Source of the DNA: an uncultured Christensenella sp.
Lineage (GTDB): Bacteria; Bacillota; Clostridia; Christensenellales; Borkfalkiaceae
DNA length: 21,943 nucleotides
Direction: 5' to 3'
Assembly (NCBI GenBank): GCA_910586365.1
Contig: CAJUGP010000002.1
Coordinates: 67,026-88,968 of the forward strand
Position numbers and translations under genes: made by a program. Below, piece after piece: positions 20,973 through 21,943 of this stretch. The notes beneath the pieces were generated by a model, which was not told the origin of the DNA, ran no database searches, and saw only the letters and a program-made list of their open reading frames with translations. How positions within the stretch are numbered: the first letter of the stretch is position 1; each line of letters opens with the position of its first letter.

Positions 20973-21567
20973 TAAATTCTGTTCTATCTATCCATTCGGC
21001 AACTGTCTTTCGGGATGTTCCCGACGAAAACCGTCTGCCCGATACCCATTCCGCATCTGGTGCGAGAGAGTGCAGATTTCTGTCGCTGCTGCCTATGCCG
21101 CTGCTGTGCGACGTGCAGAACGGAACGATCGTCTTTTCCGAAAAATCGTAACTTTCCAAAAACGTAGAGATTATACGCGGGGCTTCTCCGTGCCAGATAG
21201 GATAGCCTAAAAATATAACGTCGTATTTATCCATATTTTCGACGCTGCCGCTTATTGCGGGGCGGGCGGACGGATCGGCTTGCTCCTTATCGGCTCTGCC
21301 GCCGGTATAGTATTTCAAGTCGTCGGCAGTGTAAGGAATTTCGGGATCGATTTCGTAAAGCGTGCCTTTGGTTTCCGCTTGGATATGTTTTGCTACCGCT
21401 TCGGTTGTGTTCGTACAAGAAAAGTATGCCACCAAAATATTGCTCGCACTTGTTGGCGGCGGATTATTATTTCCGCCGTTATTCTCCGTATTTCCGTTAT
21501 TGTTTCCGCAAGCGGTCAATCCGAATAGTGCCATAACGATTAACAATACTCCTAATATTCTTTTCAT
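20953..21567 (-). CDS. Flavodoxin-like lipoprotein
   Basis: A 204-residue flavodoxin-fold protein with a lipoprotein signal. The signal is MKRILGVLLIVMALFG with the lipobox LTAC, making Cys20 the lipidated residue. A low-complexity Asn/Gly/Pro linker (21-40) follows. The FMN phosphate loop is YFSCTNTTEAVA (48-59), and FLGYPIWHGEAPRI is the typical second flavodoxin segment. It should therefore be attached to the outer face of the membrane and carry electrons there, possibly for a reductase of small molecules. A GGAGT site lies 7 bases before the ATG, 20 bases after the alcohol dehydrogenase stop. The C-terminal EFNGRRLR is atypical for the family and may come from a small rearrangement at the junction with the next gene. 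Confidence 0.88.
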   Translation of the reverse strand: MKRILGVLLIVMALFGLTACGNNNGNTENNGGNNNPPPTSASNILVAYFSCTNTTEAVAKHIQAETKGTLYEIDPEIPYTADDLKYYTGGRADKEQADPSARPAISGSVENMDKYDVIFLGYPIWHGEAPRIISTFLESYDFSEKTIVPFCTSHSSGIGSSDRNLHSLAPDAEWVSGRRFSSGTSRKTVAEWIDRTEFNGRRLR

Positions 21568-21587
21568 AATCTTTACTCCGAATAATA

Positions 21588-21943
21588 TCAGAAACTTGCT
21601 TTCAGTACGGCGCGAATATCTTTTTCGTTCATTACCTTATAGCCGCCGTCCATAATCAGCGTACTTTTTACCATTCCGTCGAGCATATCTTCGGTTGCGC
21701 CGAGTTCCGATATGTTCATAACAAGTCCGATTTTCTTCATCCAAGCACTCATACGTTCCAAGCCTTCATAGGCGATTTCCGTTTCGGTTCTGCCTTCGGA
21801 CTTTACGTTCCATACGTTTGCGGCGTAACGCGCGAACTTCGCCGTACCGTAAGGCAAAATATAACGATAGTAAGGCATAGAAACGGCGGCAAGCGTCATT
21901 CCGTGCGTTGCGTCGGTGTGCGCCGCAACCGCTTGCCCGAGCA
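21588..21943 (-). CDS. Iron-containing alcohol dehydrogenase, C-terminal part (cut by window edge)
   Basis: The C-terminal 118 or so residues of a group III (iron-type) alcohol dehydrogenase. The frame stays open from the window edge, reading LGQAVAAHTDATHGMTLAAV, which carries the metal-ligand His of the conserved ATHG segment. The downstream helices (AKFARYAANVWNV, KSTLIMDGGYKVMNEKDIRA) resemble butanol dehydrogenase/YqhD-type enzymes that reduce aldehydes with NAD(P)H. The ATG at 21899 lies inside this domain and is not the start. The gene leads into the flavodoxin gene, suggesting one redox operon. Confidence 0.88.
   Translation of the reverse strand, partial: LGQAVAAHTDATHGMTLAAVSMPYYRYILPYGTAKFARYAANVWNVKSEGRTETEIAYEGLERMSAWMKKIGLVMNISELGATEDMLDGMVKSTLIMDGGYKVMNEKDIRAVLKASF

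Noticed and set aside
1..21943. CRISPR array, riboswitch (T-box or similar before the aro operon), or transposase
   Set aside because: The only tandem repeats are the intergenic elements at 2250-2613, without regular unique spacers. The aro operon leader is about 20 bases, too short for a T-box. No transposase or integrase motif was found.

Overview
The window looks like a chromosomal segment of an uncultured, probably gut-associated member of the Firmicutes (Clostridia). The grounds are consensus sigma-A promoters with 17-bp spacers, AGGAGG-type ribosome binding sites, a PdaB-like polysaccharide deacetylase, a SufCB-only iron-sulfur system, the radical SAM/DUF4130 gene pair and an OmpR-type two-component system. 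Most of it (about 1-17,390) is GC-rich with many GCG/CGC codons. About 17,650-19,850 is strikingly AT-rich, and about 20,050-21,943 is intermediate. The lineage is an inference, and no ribosomal RNA is present to fix it.

Layout. (1) 1-2,645: an exported polysaccharide deacetylase on the minus strand, a DUF3592-like membrane protein on the plus strand, and a 0.57-kb intergenic block of palindromic and tandem repeats. (2) 9,087-2,603, minus strand: one long operon from a good promoter to a good terminator. It encodes a patatin-like lipase, a ComEC-type metallo-beta-lactamase protein, then aroC-aroB-aroE-aroQ-aroK and a FabG-like reductase. From aroC onward every junction is a 4-bp ATGA or GTGA overlap. 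The operon covers five shikimate-pathway steps but lacks DAHP synthase and aroA. (3) 10,855-9,132, minus strand: a two-gene sufC-sufB operon ended by a perfect 23-bp hairpin. (4) 14,560-10,866, minus strand: response regulator, histidine kinase and an unknown exported, membrane-anchored protein. A 9-bp direct repeat with an 11-bp period lies in the control region. (5) 14,594-16,610, plus strand: a radical SAM protein and a DUF4130 protein, a putative DNA repair or modification pair, convergent with a ferritin-like gene. (6) 17,300-17,387: tRNA-Ser(UGA). (7) 17,679-19,906: an AT-rich DNA methyltransferase plus probable restriction endonuclease, whose start appears to be frameshifted. (8) 20,047-21,943, minus strand: a redox cluster with part of an iron-type alcohol dehydrogenase, a flavodoxin-like lipoprotein, a small protein, and a carboxymuconolactone-decarboxylase/cupin fusion.

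The most notable pattern is that three unrelated core genes (1,034; 10,817; 14,629) have near-consensus promoters whose -10 box ends only 6-9 bases before the start codon. This predicts leaderless or near-leaderless mRNAs, while other genes in the window have normal leaders with ribosome binding sites. I found no CRISPR array, transposase, rRNA or prophage genes. No single locus is convincingly a wholly new system. The best leads are the leaderless promoters, the kinase-linked exported protein, the radical SAM/DUF4130 pair and the damaged small ORFs around the restriction island.
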